From contig JAOZKP010000160.1 of assembly GCA_029935295.1 (NCBI GenBank), forward strand, positions 1 through 6,536: a DNA stretch of 6,536 bases. Reading direction: 5' to 3'. The stretch is from a bacterium. Its GTDB lineage: Bacteria > Desulfobacterota > Anaeroferrophillalia > Anaeroferrophillales > Tharpellaceae. The notes under the pieces were generated by a model, which saw only the letters and a list, made by a program, of their open reading frames with translations, ran no database searches and was not told where the DNA came from. Below are positions 1 to 6,536 of this stretch, piece by piece; within the stretch, counting starts at the first letter, position 1; each line of letters begins with the position of its first letter. The translations under genes were made by a program, and so were the position numbers.

Positions 1-88
1 CGGTTGCGGAGCGCTGCTAACACTTTACAGCGGAAATAGTCAAGTAAAATCGGGGAAAACTACCAAACGACTCTCTGTTGTCGAATAG

Positions 89-2980
89 TTAAACTCCAAA
101 TTTACTGACAAGCAAATCAATGCAGGCTTTAACTCCAGCAATTGCATACGGTTTCGGGATACTCCCGGCAAAACCGTATGCAGAACAATTTGCCATTATC
201 GGGTCGGTCGAATAACCGCTGGAAACAATCACCTTAACATCGGGATTAAACTCTTTAAGTTTATCCAGGGCTTCCAAACCGCCCATCCCTCCGGGAATAG
301 TCAGATCAAGAATGACAAGATCAAAATTCTGTTCGTTGTCGAGAGATTTTTTATAAACATCTAGAGCTTCCTGCCCCTCACTGGTAACCACGACACTATG
401 CCCCAGCAGCGTTAGGATTTCAACCATGACATCCTGCAGTTCCGGGTCATCATCCATCACCAGAATTCTCTGCACAAGCGAATCATCACACTTCTCTGCG
501 GCCGCCACAAAATCTTTTCCCGGCTTAATTTCATCGTCAGTCCCGATCACTGCAGGCAGATCGATTATAAAAGTCGTCCCAGTAGTCAATTCTGATTCAA
601 CCCGGATAAAACCGTTATGTTTTTTTATAATGGAAAAACATAACGATAAACCCAATCCGCAACCTGTCGATTTTGTAGTAAAATAGGGATCAAAAATTTT
701 CACCAGATTTTCCGGGCTTATGCCTTCACCCTGATCCGTAACCGTTATTCTAACATAGCGGGTCAGATCATCTCTATCACTCTCAGAATTAACGCTGCTC
801 TCCAGATTTGTCATTGCGATCGTAATGACCCCGCCTTCAGGCATTGCCTGATCAGCATTAATCACCAGGTTGGAGATAACCTGGCCAATCTGACCCGCAT
901 CCGCAAACACCGGCCACAAGTCCGGACTTTTTTTAATTTCCAGTTTAACATTGCTGCCGTGAACAGCAAATTCAGAACTCTCAGCCACTAAACGACCCAG
1001 ATCGACAACCTGCCGCAGAGGCTCACCGCCTTTGGCAAAGGTCAGAAGCTGGCGTGTCAAAGCGGTGGTACGTTGCAGTGCGGCTTCAGCCTTTTCCAAA
1101 TATTGGCTGACTTTACTTGTCGGAGAAATTTGCATCCGGGCTAAAGATATATTCCCGAATATACCTGATAACAGGTTATTAAAATCATGGGCGATTCCAC
1201 CCGCCAGCAATCCCAAAGATTCCAGTTGTGATACCTTTTGCAGCTCACGTTCATTACGCAGTTTTTCAGTAATATCCGTAACCGTGGCGACTACAACTTT
1301 TTCACCGGCATATGAACTTAGTGAAAGATTGACCATAACATCAAAGATTTCCCCACTCTGATAACGCCGGGCCCGCCACTCGAACTCCTGCGGCTCACCT
1401 GAGAATACCTTTTTGATTAATTCTGCGGCTTTTACGTTATCATTTTCAGACGCTGAAATATCACCAACTGAAAGAGAGCAGGCAGTCGCCCGGTCAGGAA
1501 TTTGGTACATATCCAACATAGTCTGATTAACATCAAGCACAGATGAATCCTGACTATGAATGAAAATAGCATCCTTGGCATTTTCAAAAAGATCCTGGTA
1601 ACGTTTTCGACTATTCTCAAGTTCCCGGGTTCTCTGGTTAAAATGGTAAGCGAGTTTCCCTAATTCATTATTAGATGAAATTTCAATCTCCACTGAATTT
1701 AATTGTGGGTCTTCTTCAATTCGTTTCAGTTGATTCGTAATTTTCTGTAACGGCACCAGCAGATTCATACGCAAAAGAAAAAAAGCCAGGAACAGAACCC
1801 CCAATAAACCAACTGCCAGGAAAAAAATTAATTGCTCCATAATTCGACTGACAATTACGTTAATGCGGCTATCGGGGACAACCACTGCCAGCTTCCAATC
1901 CGCTGCCGGGATATGAAATATAGTTACTGTCACGGACTCATGCAGAAGCAGATCATCATCAACTTTGAAACTGGCCAATTTCTGCGAAACTACATTACTG
2001 CCAGGGAAAGGGTCATTTAAAAATGCGGCAATCATTCGGGCCTGAACTGAATTAATCTGATACGATTCACGTACCAACGTTTTTACCAACTTGTCATATC
2101 CCGGAAATTTCTTTTTAACTTTCGCGATAATTTTTTCATCAATCTCTGCAATTGCGGTACAGACCGGAACAAAACGTTTATCTTTTTGTGCCAGGGCATC
2201 AGAATCGATAAAATCCAAAACTGGATTGATATCACCATAGTCATCAGCTTGTCGAATCAAACTTTTTTCAGGAAAAGCCAGAAATTTATTGCTATTGTCA
2301 ACCGCAAAAAGATAACCATCAACCTCCCGTCCGGCTTCGGCAAAAAGTTTCGCCAATCCCTCAAGTTTCAAATCAACCGTACTGACCCCGACAAATTTGC
2401 CCTCTTCAAACATCGGCACCGTACAGGTAATCATCGGCTGCAGAGAGTGGGGATCAACATACGACTCCGACCAGATGCCTTTTTGACTTTTGGCATAACG
2501 GGCCGGAACATACCATTTTTCATGATGATAACCAGCCCCGGCAGCATCATTATAATCATCAAAATAGTGGAGTTGGTTATCCTCCTTGCGCCCCCAGAAA
2601 AAACTCCGCCGCTCGCGGTCACGGCTGAACATAAAAGGTTCCGGCCAAACCCCGCCGCCGGCAATAAACTTTTCGGTTCCCGGCAAATCAATCAAATCAG
2701 GAATCAAGTTTTTTAGAACCGCAACATCTTTTTCCGGCATACCCGTATAAACATTGGCAATTGATGCCGCAATTGTCTCTGTCATCACAATTGAGTTGCT
2801 CAATTGTGCCACAATCTGATCCCCGAGAGACTCAACCCGTTCCTGTTGATTTTTAAGCAGCAGGGGCTGGGCAATCGTCATCATCGTATAACAGACCACA
2901 AAAAAGACAATTATCAGAAGAAAGAAAAAGCTTGCTGAAATTATTTTCTGCAGATTATTTTTAAACTGTTTTTCAGTCAT
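89..2980 (-). CDS. Membrane-bound hybrid sensor histidine kinase (Cache-like sensor, HAMP, PAS, HisKA, HATPase, receiver)
   Basis: Signalling kinase of 963 residues that should read an extracytoplasmic cue and autophosphorylate in the cytoplasm. Order: short basic N-terminus; membrane helix about 14-37; periplasmic sensor about 38-380; membrane helix about 383-405; HAMP about 403-458 (Pro409; NELGKLAYHFNQR); PAS about 460-573; short coiled coil about 573-590; HisKA with phospho-acceptor His598 (GGIAHDFNN, the HPK4 type); HATPase about 690-812 with N-box Asn704/Asn708, G1 box DQGEGIS 749-755, F-box Phe763 and G2 box GCGLGLS 773-779; receiver about 838-960 with acidic Asp843-845, phospho-acceptor Asp892, Ser920 and Lys943. 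The sensor fits a double Cache (dCache_1) fold: FFWGRKED, KWY at 155-157, SYVDP at 173-177 and VSTVDL 199-204. All catalytic residues are present, so it should be active. The ATG at 2980 begins ten bases after yejF and places the N-terminus correctly before the first helix. No Hpt or output domain is present. Ligand and downstream partner cannot be named; a role in peptide sensing is inferred from position only. Confidence 0.94.
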   Translation of the reverse strand: MTEKQFKNNLQKIISASFFFLLIIVFFVVCYTMMTIAQPLLLKNQQERVESLGDQIVAQLSNSIVMTETIAASIANVYTGMPEKDVAVLKNLIPDLIDLPGTEKFIAGGGVWPEPFMFSRDRERRSFFWGRKEDNQLHYFDDYNDAAGAGYHHEKWYVPARYAKSQKGIWSESYVDPHSLQPMITCTVPMFEEGKFVGVSTVDLKLEGLAKLFAEAGREVDGYLFAVDNSNKFLAFPEKSLIRQADDYGDINPVLDFIDSDALAQKDKRFVPVCTAIAEIDEKIIAKVKKKFPGYDKLVKTLVRESYQINSVQARMIAAFLNDPFPGSNVVSQKLASFKVDDDLLLHESVTVTIFHIPAADWKLAVVVPDSRINVIVSRIMEQLIFFLAVGLLGVLFLAFFLLRMNLLVPLQKITNQLKRIEEDPQLNSVEIEISSNNELGKLAYHFNQRTRELENSRKRYQDLFENAKDAIFIHSQDSSVLDVNQTMLDMYQIPDRATACSLSVGDISASENDNVKAAELIKKVFSGEPQEFEWRARRYQSGEIFDVMVNLSLSSYAGEKVVVATVTDITEKLRNERELQKVSQLESLGLLAGGIAHDFNNLLSGIFGNISLARMQISPTSKVSQYLEKAEAALQRTTALTRQLLTFAKGGEPLRQVVDLGRLVAESSEFAVHGSNVKLEIKKSPDLWPVFADAGQIGQVISNLVINADQAMPEGGVITIAMTNLESSVNSESDRDDLTRYVRITVTDQGEGISPENLVKIFDPYFTTKSTGCGLGLSLCFSIIKKHNGFIRVESELTTGTTFIIDLPAVIGTDDEIKPGKDFVAAAEKCDDSLVQRILVMDDDPELQDVMVEILTLLGHSVVVTSEGQEALDVYKKSLDNEQNFDLVILDLTIPGGMGGLEALDKLKEFNPDVKVIVSSGYSTDPIMANCSAYGFAGSIPKPYAIAGVKACIDLLVSKFGV

Positions 2981-2987
2981 TGTTCCA

Positions 2988-2992
2988 TCCCT
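2988..2992 (-). promoter_or_regulatory. Shine-Dalgarno site of the hybrid kinase gene
   Basis: AGGGA on the minus strand, seven bases before the kinase ATG at 2980, overlapping the yejF stop TAG (2993-2991). It supports the chosen kinase start and shows that the kinase is translated from the same message as yejF. The overlap with the stop codon again suggests coupling, though the match is weaker than the GGAGGT in front of yejF. Confidence 0.65.
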
Positions 2993-4592
2993 ACGTTAAC
3001 AAGGCCGCGGCCAACAGTGTTTGCGTATAAGGATCTTGCGGGTTATGCAAAACCGAATCCACCGGCCCGCTTTCAACCACCCGGCCATGATGCAGCACCA
3101 TAACCCGATGGCAGAGGGCTTTTACAACTTTGAGATCATGCGATATAAAGAGATAAGCAAAGTTATGTTTCATCTGTAAATCACGCAGAAGATCGATCAC
3201 CTGAGCTTGAACTGAGCGGTCAAGTGATGACGTCGGTTCATCCAGAACAATCAGTTCAGGTTTTAACACCAACGCCCGGGCAATTGCAATTCGCTGGCGC
3301 TGGCCGCCGGAAAATTCATGCGGATAGCGCCGCATCAGACCCTTTTCCAAGCCTACCTCCGCGAGGGTATCAGCCACCAGCTGCTGGCGTTCCGGCGCCG
3401 TGCCGATATTGTGCAGTTCAAGACCTTCAGCAACAATCTGACCCACCGTCAAGCGCGGACTCAAACTGGCAAATGGATCCTGAAAAACAACCTGCAGTTT
3501 CCGCCGCAGAGAGCGCATTTTTTCGGGTTTAATCCGGCTTAAATCCTGATCTGCGAAAAAAATTTTACCTTCTGCTGGCAAAAGCCGTAAAAGTGCATAG
3601 CCTAAAGTCGATTTACCTGAACCACTTTCTCCTACTAAACCTAAACTCTCACCCGGTTTAATATCAAAAGAGACCCCGTCAACCGCCTTGACATGATCTA
3701 CTGTTTTTTTGAAAAAGCCTTTTTTGATCGGAAACCAGACCTTTACATCTTCAGTTTTTAATAGCGGGGCGGCATCCCCGCTTAACGGCTGCGGCGATCC
3801 TTCGGGTTCTGCCGCCAAGAGTTTTTTTGTATAGGAGTGCAGCGGCCGGGTAAATATATTTTCACAGGGTCTAACTTCAACAATCCGCCCGTCAGTCATT
3901 ACCGCAACCCGGTCCGCATGATGCCTGACAATCCCCAGGTCGTGGGTAATAAGCAGAATTGCCATTCCAAGACGCTCTTTCAACGAGCTTAAAAGATCAA
4001 GCACCTGCGCCTGCACGGTTACATCGAGAGCGGTGGTCGGTTCATCTGCAATCAAAAGATCAGGCTCATTCGCTAAAGCCATCGCAATCATTACCCGCTG
4101 GCGCTGGCCGCCGGAAAGCTGATGCGGAAAAGCGTCAAGCCGCCGGGCGGCATCATCAATACCGACCAATTCAAGTAACTCCTGCGCCCGTGAACGAAGT
4201 TCCCGGCGCCGGCTGCCGCCGCGATGCAGGCGAATACTTTCACTGACCTGACGCACAATCGTATGCAAAGGATTTAAGGATGTCATCGGTTCCTGAAAGA
4301 TCATCCCGATGCGACCGCCCCGAATTGCCTGCAGCTTTTTCTCCGACAACTTGAGTAAATTATCCCCATCAAAAACAATCTCTCCATTACCCGGATGGCA
4401 GGCTTCAGGATAGGGTAAAAGACGCAGGATAGAGTGCGCGGTTACTGATTTTCCCGACCCGCTCTCGCCAACCAGGGCCATAGTCTCCCGCGGATTGATG
4501 GTTAACGTAATCCGGTCAACCGCTAAAACCCGCTCAACACCGGAACCGAAAGCGACGGACAGATCTTTAATTTCCAGAAGAGGCTTAATCAT
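2991..4592 (-). CDS. yejF: YejF-like peptide ABC transporter ATP-binding protein with two fused ATPase domains
   Basis: Cytoplasmic ATPase that powers the YejB-YejE channel; 533 residues against about 529 for E. coli YejF. Two complete ABC domains lie in tandem. Domain 1: Walker A GESGSGKS 42-49, Q-loop Gln100, signature LSGGQ 159-163, Walker B ending Asp183-Glu184, D-loop ALD 188-190, H-loop His217. Domain 2: Walker A GESGSGKS 321-328, Q-loop Gln371, signature FSGGQ 427-431, Walker B ending Asp451-Glu452, H-loop His485. Both sites therefore look catalytically competent. Each domain is followed by the oligopeptide/dipeptide-type C-terminal extension (PLHSYTKKLLAAEP at 250-263; PYTQTLLAA at 521-529), which separates it from sugar or amino-acid importers. 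The fusion of both ATPases in one chain, together with adjacent yejB and yejE, favours YejF over separate OppD/OppF or DppD/DppF; GsiA is the main alternative double ATPase but its neighbours differ. The ATG at 4592 follows the yejE TAA by three bases; the stop is TAG. In E. coli and related bacteria the system imports peptides such as microcin C; that substrate is family knowledge, not visible here. Confidence 0.96.
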   Translation of the reverse strand: MIKPLLEIKDLSVAFGSGVERVLAVDRITLTINPRETMALVGESGSGKSVTAHSILRLLPYPEACHPGNGEIVFDGDNLLKLSEKKLQAIRGGRIGMIFQEPMTSLNPLHTIVRQVSESIRLHRGGSRRRELRSRAQELLELVGIDDAARRLDAFPHQLSGGQRQRVMIAMALANEPDLLIADEPTTALDVTVQAQVLDLLSSLKERLGMAILLITHDLGIVRHHADRVAVMTDGRIVEVRPCENIFTRPLHSYTKKLLAAEPEGSPQPLSGDAAPLLKTEDVKVWFPIKKGFFKKTVDHVKAVDGVSFDIKPGESLGLVGESGSGKSTLGYALLRLLPAEGKIFFADQDLSRIKPEKMRSLRRKLQVVFQDPFASLSPRLTVGQIVAEGLELHNIGTAPERQQLVADTLAEVGLEKGLMRRYPHEFSGGQRQRIAIARALVLKPELIVLDEPTSSLDRSVQAQVIDLLRDLQMKHNFAYLFISHDLKVVKALCHRVMVLHHGRVVESGPVDSVLHNPQDPYTQTLLAAALLT

Positions 4593-4595
4593 CGT

Positions 4596-5651
4596 TTAAC
4601 CTCCAAAACCGGTTGCCTGACGCGGATCGAAAGCGTCACGCACAGCTTCGCCGATGAAAACCAGCAGACTTAACATTATCGCAAGCACAAAAAAAGCGGA
4701 AAGACCAAGCCATGGCGCTTGGAGATTAGCTTTCCCCTGCGCCAGAAGCTCCCCTAATGAAGGTGAACCCGGCACCATACCGAAGCCCAAAAAATCGAGT
4801 GAAGTCAAAGTCGTAATCGAAGCGTTGAGAATAAAAGGCACGAAGGTTATCGTCGCAACCACGGCATTCGGCAGGATATGACGGAACATAACATTAAGAT
4901 CACCGGCTCCCAATGCCTTGGCCGCCCGCACATAATCGAGATTCCGGCCGCGTAAGAATTCAGCCCGGACCACCCCGACCAGACTCATCCAGGAAAAAAG
5001 CAGCATAATCCCCAAAAGCCACCAGAAATTAGGTTGAACAAAGCTTGAGAGAATAATCAACAGGTAAAGTACCGGCAGGCCCGACCAGATTTCTAAGAAA
5101 CGCTGGCCGAAAAGATCAATTTTACCCCCGTAATAACCCTGCACCGCCCCAACTCCGACTCCGATCAGAGAGCCGAAAAAAGTCAGGCAGAGACCAAAAA
5201 GGACCGAGATGCGAAAACCGTAGACTAATCGGGCGACAACATCGCGCCCCTGATCATCGGTTCCTAAAAGATTCTCCCGGCTCGGCGGTGACGGCGCCGG
5301 CGCTGACAGGTTATAATTTATGGTATCATAATAGTAGCGGATCGGCGGCCAGATTATCCAGCCGCCCGATTTTTCGATCAGATCAGTCAGATAAGGATCA
5401 CGATAATCGGCAGCCGTCGCAAATTCACCACCAAAATCGGTTTCACTGTAAGAGATAAACACCGGACAGTAAAATTTGTCATGATGACGAATCAGCAGCG
5501 GCTGGTCGTTGACAAAGAGTTCGGCCCCGAGACTGAAACTGAACAACAGCAGAAAAATCCATAACGACCAATAACCCCGCCGATTTGCCCGAAATCGGGC
5601 CAGCCGCCGTTTCGTAACCGGATTAAATTCAAAACGCAGCAGTCCCGACAT
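4596..5651 (-). CDS. yejE: YejE-like peptide ABC transporter permease
   Basis: Second inner-membrane permease of the YejABEF importer, 351 residues against about 341 for E. coli YejE, so full length. Residues 1-27 are a basic cytoplasmic N-terminus (RFRANRRGYWSLW, strongly YejE-like), followed by the first membrane helix at about 28-46. Residues 47-120 form the periplasmic segment seen in YejE (YSETDFGG near 68-75). PSRENLLGTDDQGRDVVARL (122-141) is the conserved OppC/DppC-type stretch before the core membrane domain. Further hydrophobic helices lie at about 147-170, 192-222, 262-280 and 315-335. The EAA loop contacting the ATPase is at about 240-262 (YVRAAKALGAG...RHILPNA). The end, GEAVRDAFDPRQ, is family-typical. 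The ATG at 5651 overlaps the yejB TGA by one base and has only a weak GGA 7 bases upstream, which fits translational coupling to yejB. No frameshift or missing motif was seen. Confidence 0.96.
   Translation of the reverse strand: MSGLLRFEFNPVTKRRLARFRANRRGYWSLWIFLLLFSFSLGAELFVNDQPLLIRHHDKFYCPVFISYSETDFGGEFATAADYRDPYLTDLIEKSGGWIIWPPIRYYYDTINYNLSAPAPSPPSRENLLGTDDQGRDVVARLVYGFRISVLFGLCLTFFGSLIGVGVGAVQGYYGGKIDLFGQRFLEIWSGLPVLYLLIILSSFVQPNFWWLLGIMLLFSWMSLVGVVRAEFLRGRNLDYVRAAKALGAGDLNVMFRHILPNAVVATITFVPFILNASITTLTSLDFLGFGMVPGSPSLGELLAQGKANLQAPWLGLSAFFVLAIMLSLLVFIGEAVRDAFDPRQATGFGG
4599..4604 (-). promoter_or_regulatory. Shine-Dalgarno site of yejF
   Basis: GGAGGT on the minus strand, six bases before the ATG at 4592. 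It lies inside the last sense codons of yejE (GGA GGT, just before TAA at 4598-4596), so yejF translation begins where yejE ribosomes finish. It is the strongest ribosome-binding site in the window and fixes the yejF start. Confidence 0.85.
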
Positions 5652-5653
5652 CA
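5651..5653 (-). other. yejB/yejE stop-start overlap (TGATG)
   Basis: On the minus strand the yejB stop TGA (5653-5651) shares its final A with the yejE start ATG (5651-5649). There is no strong Shine-Dalgarno for yejE: GAGG at 5668-5665 is 13 bases from the ATG and GGA at 5661-5659 is 7 bases away. The arrangement is typical of termination-reinitiation, which would keep the two permease partners in equal amounts. The overlap is seen directly; coupling is inferred. Confidence 0.8.
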
Positions 5654-6536
5654 GAAATTCCGCGCCTCGAAATCTATCCGCGGATCAACCAACATATAGC
5701 AGAGATCACTTATAAGGTTGGTTAAGAGCCCGATCAGAGTGAAAAGATAGAGGGTTCCGAACATCACCGGATAATCACGACCAATCGTAGCTTCAAACCC
5801 CAAAAGACCGAGACCGTCAAGCGAGAAAATGACTTCAATCAACAGTGACCCGGCAAAAAACATACTGATAAAAGCGGCTGGAAAACCGGCAACAATAATC
5901 AGCATGGCATTGCGAAAAACGTGGCCGTAGAGCACCTGATTACGGCTTAAACCTTTGGCCCGGGCAGTGGTCACATACTGTTTGCCGATCTCATCCAAAA
6001 ATGAGTTTTTGGTCAACATCGTCAGGGTCGCAAAACCGCCGATAACCATTGCTGTAACCGGCAGGGCGAGATGATGAAAATAGTCAAAAATCTTACCGCT
6101 TAGAGTAAGTTCAGCAAAGTTGGTCGAGGTTAAACCGCGCAGCGGAAACCAATCAAGATAGGTACCACCAGCAAAGATAACCACTAAAATTACGGCAAAC
6201 AGAAAAACCGGGATGGCATTACCGACAATAACCACCGTGCTGCTCCAGATATCAAAGCGCGAGCCGTGGCGCACCGCTTTGGCAATTCCTAAAGGGATCG
6301 AAACAAGATAGATTATCAACGTACTCCAGAAACCTAACGAAATTGAAACCGGCAGTTTCTCGATTAAAAGATCGGTAACCTTTTTATCGCGATAGAAACT
6401 TTCACCAAAATCGAATTTAAGATAATCGGTCACCAGTTTAAAATAACGCTTATAAAGCGGTTGATCAAAACCGTAGAGTTTTTCAATTTCCTTAACCAGT
6501 TCAGGATCCAGACCCTGGGCTCCGCGATAACTGCTG
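5651..6536 (-). CDS. yejB: YejB-like peptide ABC transporter permease, 5' end outside the window
   Basis: Inner-membrane permease that would pair with YejE to form the channel of a YejABEF peptide importer. The open frame runs through the right edge: 294 residues are visible, and the codons before the GTG at 6433 read without a stop into typical YejB sequence ([20 protein letters not shown]), so that GTG (Val35 of the visible part) is internal and not the start. E. coli YejB is about 364 residues, so roughly 70 residues, including the first membrane helix, are missing. Visible residues 67-85 ([19 protein letters not shown] region), about 97-122, 150-170, 205-235 and 260-280 are hydrophobic membrane segments. 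The cytoplasmic EAA-type loop that docks on the ATPase is at visible residues 187-209 ([20 protein letters not shown]). The C-terminal [11 protein letters not shown] matches YejB rather than general DppB/OppB proteins. The stop TGA shares one base with the yejE ATG. Family assignment is by remembered similarity; the exact peptide substrate is not shown by the sequence. Confidence 0.95.
   Translation of the reverse strand, partial: SSYRGAQGLDPELVKEIEKLYGFDQPLYKRYFKLVTDYLKFDFGESFYRDKKVTDLLIEKLPVSISLGFWSTLIIYLVSIPLGIAKAVRHGSRFDIWSSTVVIVGNAIPVFLFAVILVVIFAGGTYLDWFPLRGLTSTNFAELTLSGKIFDYFHHLALPVTAMVIGGFATLTMLTKNSFLDEIGKQYVTTARAKGLSRNQVLYGHVFRNAMLIIVAGFPAAFISMFFAGSLLIEVIFSLDGLGLLGFEATIGRDYPVMFGTLYLFTLIGLLTNLISDLCYMLVDPRIDFEARNF

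Noticed and set aside
12..83. Possible hairpins after the kinase: CGCTG/CAGCG at 12-16 and 28-32, and CGAC/GTCG at 68-71 and 80-83, considered as a terminator.
   Set aside because: The stems are only five and four base pairs, with loops of eleven and eight bases, and neither is followed by a real T-run in the direction of transcription.
2..88. Plus-strand open frame of 28 codons ending at TAG 86-88, directly against the kinase stop at 89, possibly the tail of a convergent gene.
   Set aside because: It is too short to recognise, contains no family motif, and an open frame of this length is expected by chance. It can be judged only with sequence left of base 1.
2186..2716. Plus-strand open frame of 176 codons opposite the kinase sensor region.
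   Set aside because: It lies wholly antisense to a well-supported coding region, its product has no recognisable domain, and it looks like a shadow of the kinase codon pattern. The same holds for shorter antisense frames at 426-686, 1032-1361 and 3224-3542.
2991..4592. OppD-OppF or GsiA-type glutathione importer as an alternative name for the double ATPase.
   Set aside because: The neighbouring permeases have YejB and YejE signatures ([11 protein letters not shown] ending; YSETDFGG periplasmic stretch), and the length and gene order match yejBEF.
5651..6433. A complete 260-residue permease starting at the GTG at 6433.
   Set aside because: The frame stays open to the window edge and the 34 residues before this GTG match YejB, so the GTG is an internal Val codon and the gene is cut by the window.

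Overview
The window is almost entirely coding, and every supported gene lies on the minus strand, so the transcription order runs from the right edge to the left: yejB (5' end cut off by the window), yejE, yejF, then a large membrane-bound hybrid sensor histidine kinase. The first three encode the two permeases and the double ATPase of a YejABEF-type ABC importer for peptides. The periplasmic binding protein YejA is not in the window; by the usual yejABEF order it would lie just upstream, beyond base 6536.

Spacing shows one compact operon. yejB and yejE overlap by one base (TGATG), yejE and yejF are three bases apart with a strong Shine-Dalgarno inside the end of yejE, and yejF and the kinase are ten bases apart with a Shine-Dalgarno overlapping the yejF stop. 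No gap large enough for a promoter plus terminator exists inside it. The leftmost 88 bases hold no convincing gene or terminator, so whether transcription ends there or continues cannot be decided.

The distinctive part is the last gene: a 963-residue kinase with an N-terminal membrane anchor, a roughly 340-residue periplasmic sensor resembling a double Cache domain, a second membrane segment, HAMP, PAS, HisKA, HATPase and a C-terminal receiver. All key catalytic residues are present. Its place directly behind a peptide importer suggests, as inference only, that the cell couples peptide sensing with peptide uptake. No DNA-binding response regulator or Hpt protein is seen nearby.

The organism is a Gram-negative bacterium with moderate G+C. 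The Yej proteins look close to the proteobacterial family, and the hybrid-kinase style is common in Desulfobacterota (former Deltaproteobacteria), but this assignment is a low-confidence impression. The reading frames are intact and there is no sign of mobile elements, CRISPR or RNA genes. I see no wholly new system; the kinase-transporter linkage is the point worth following.
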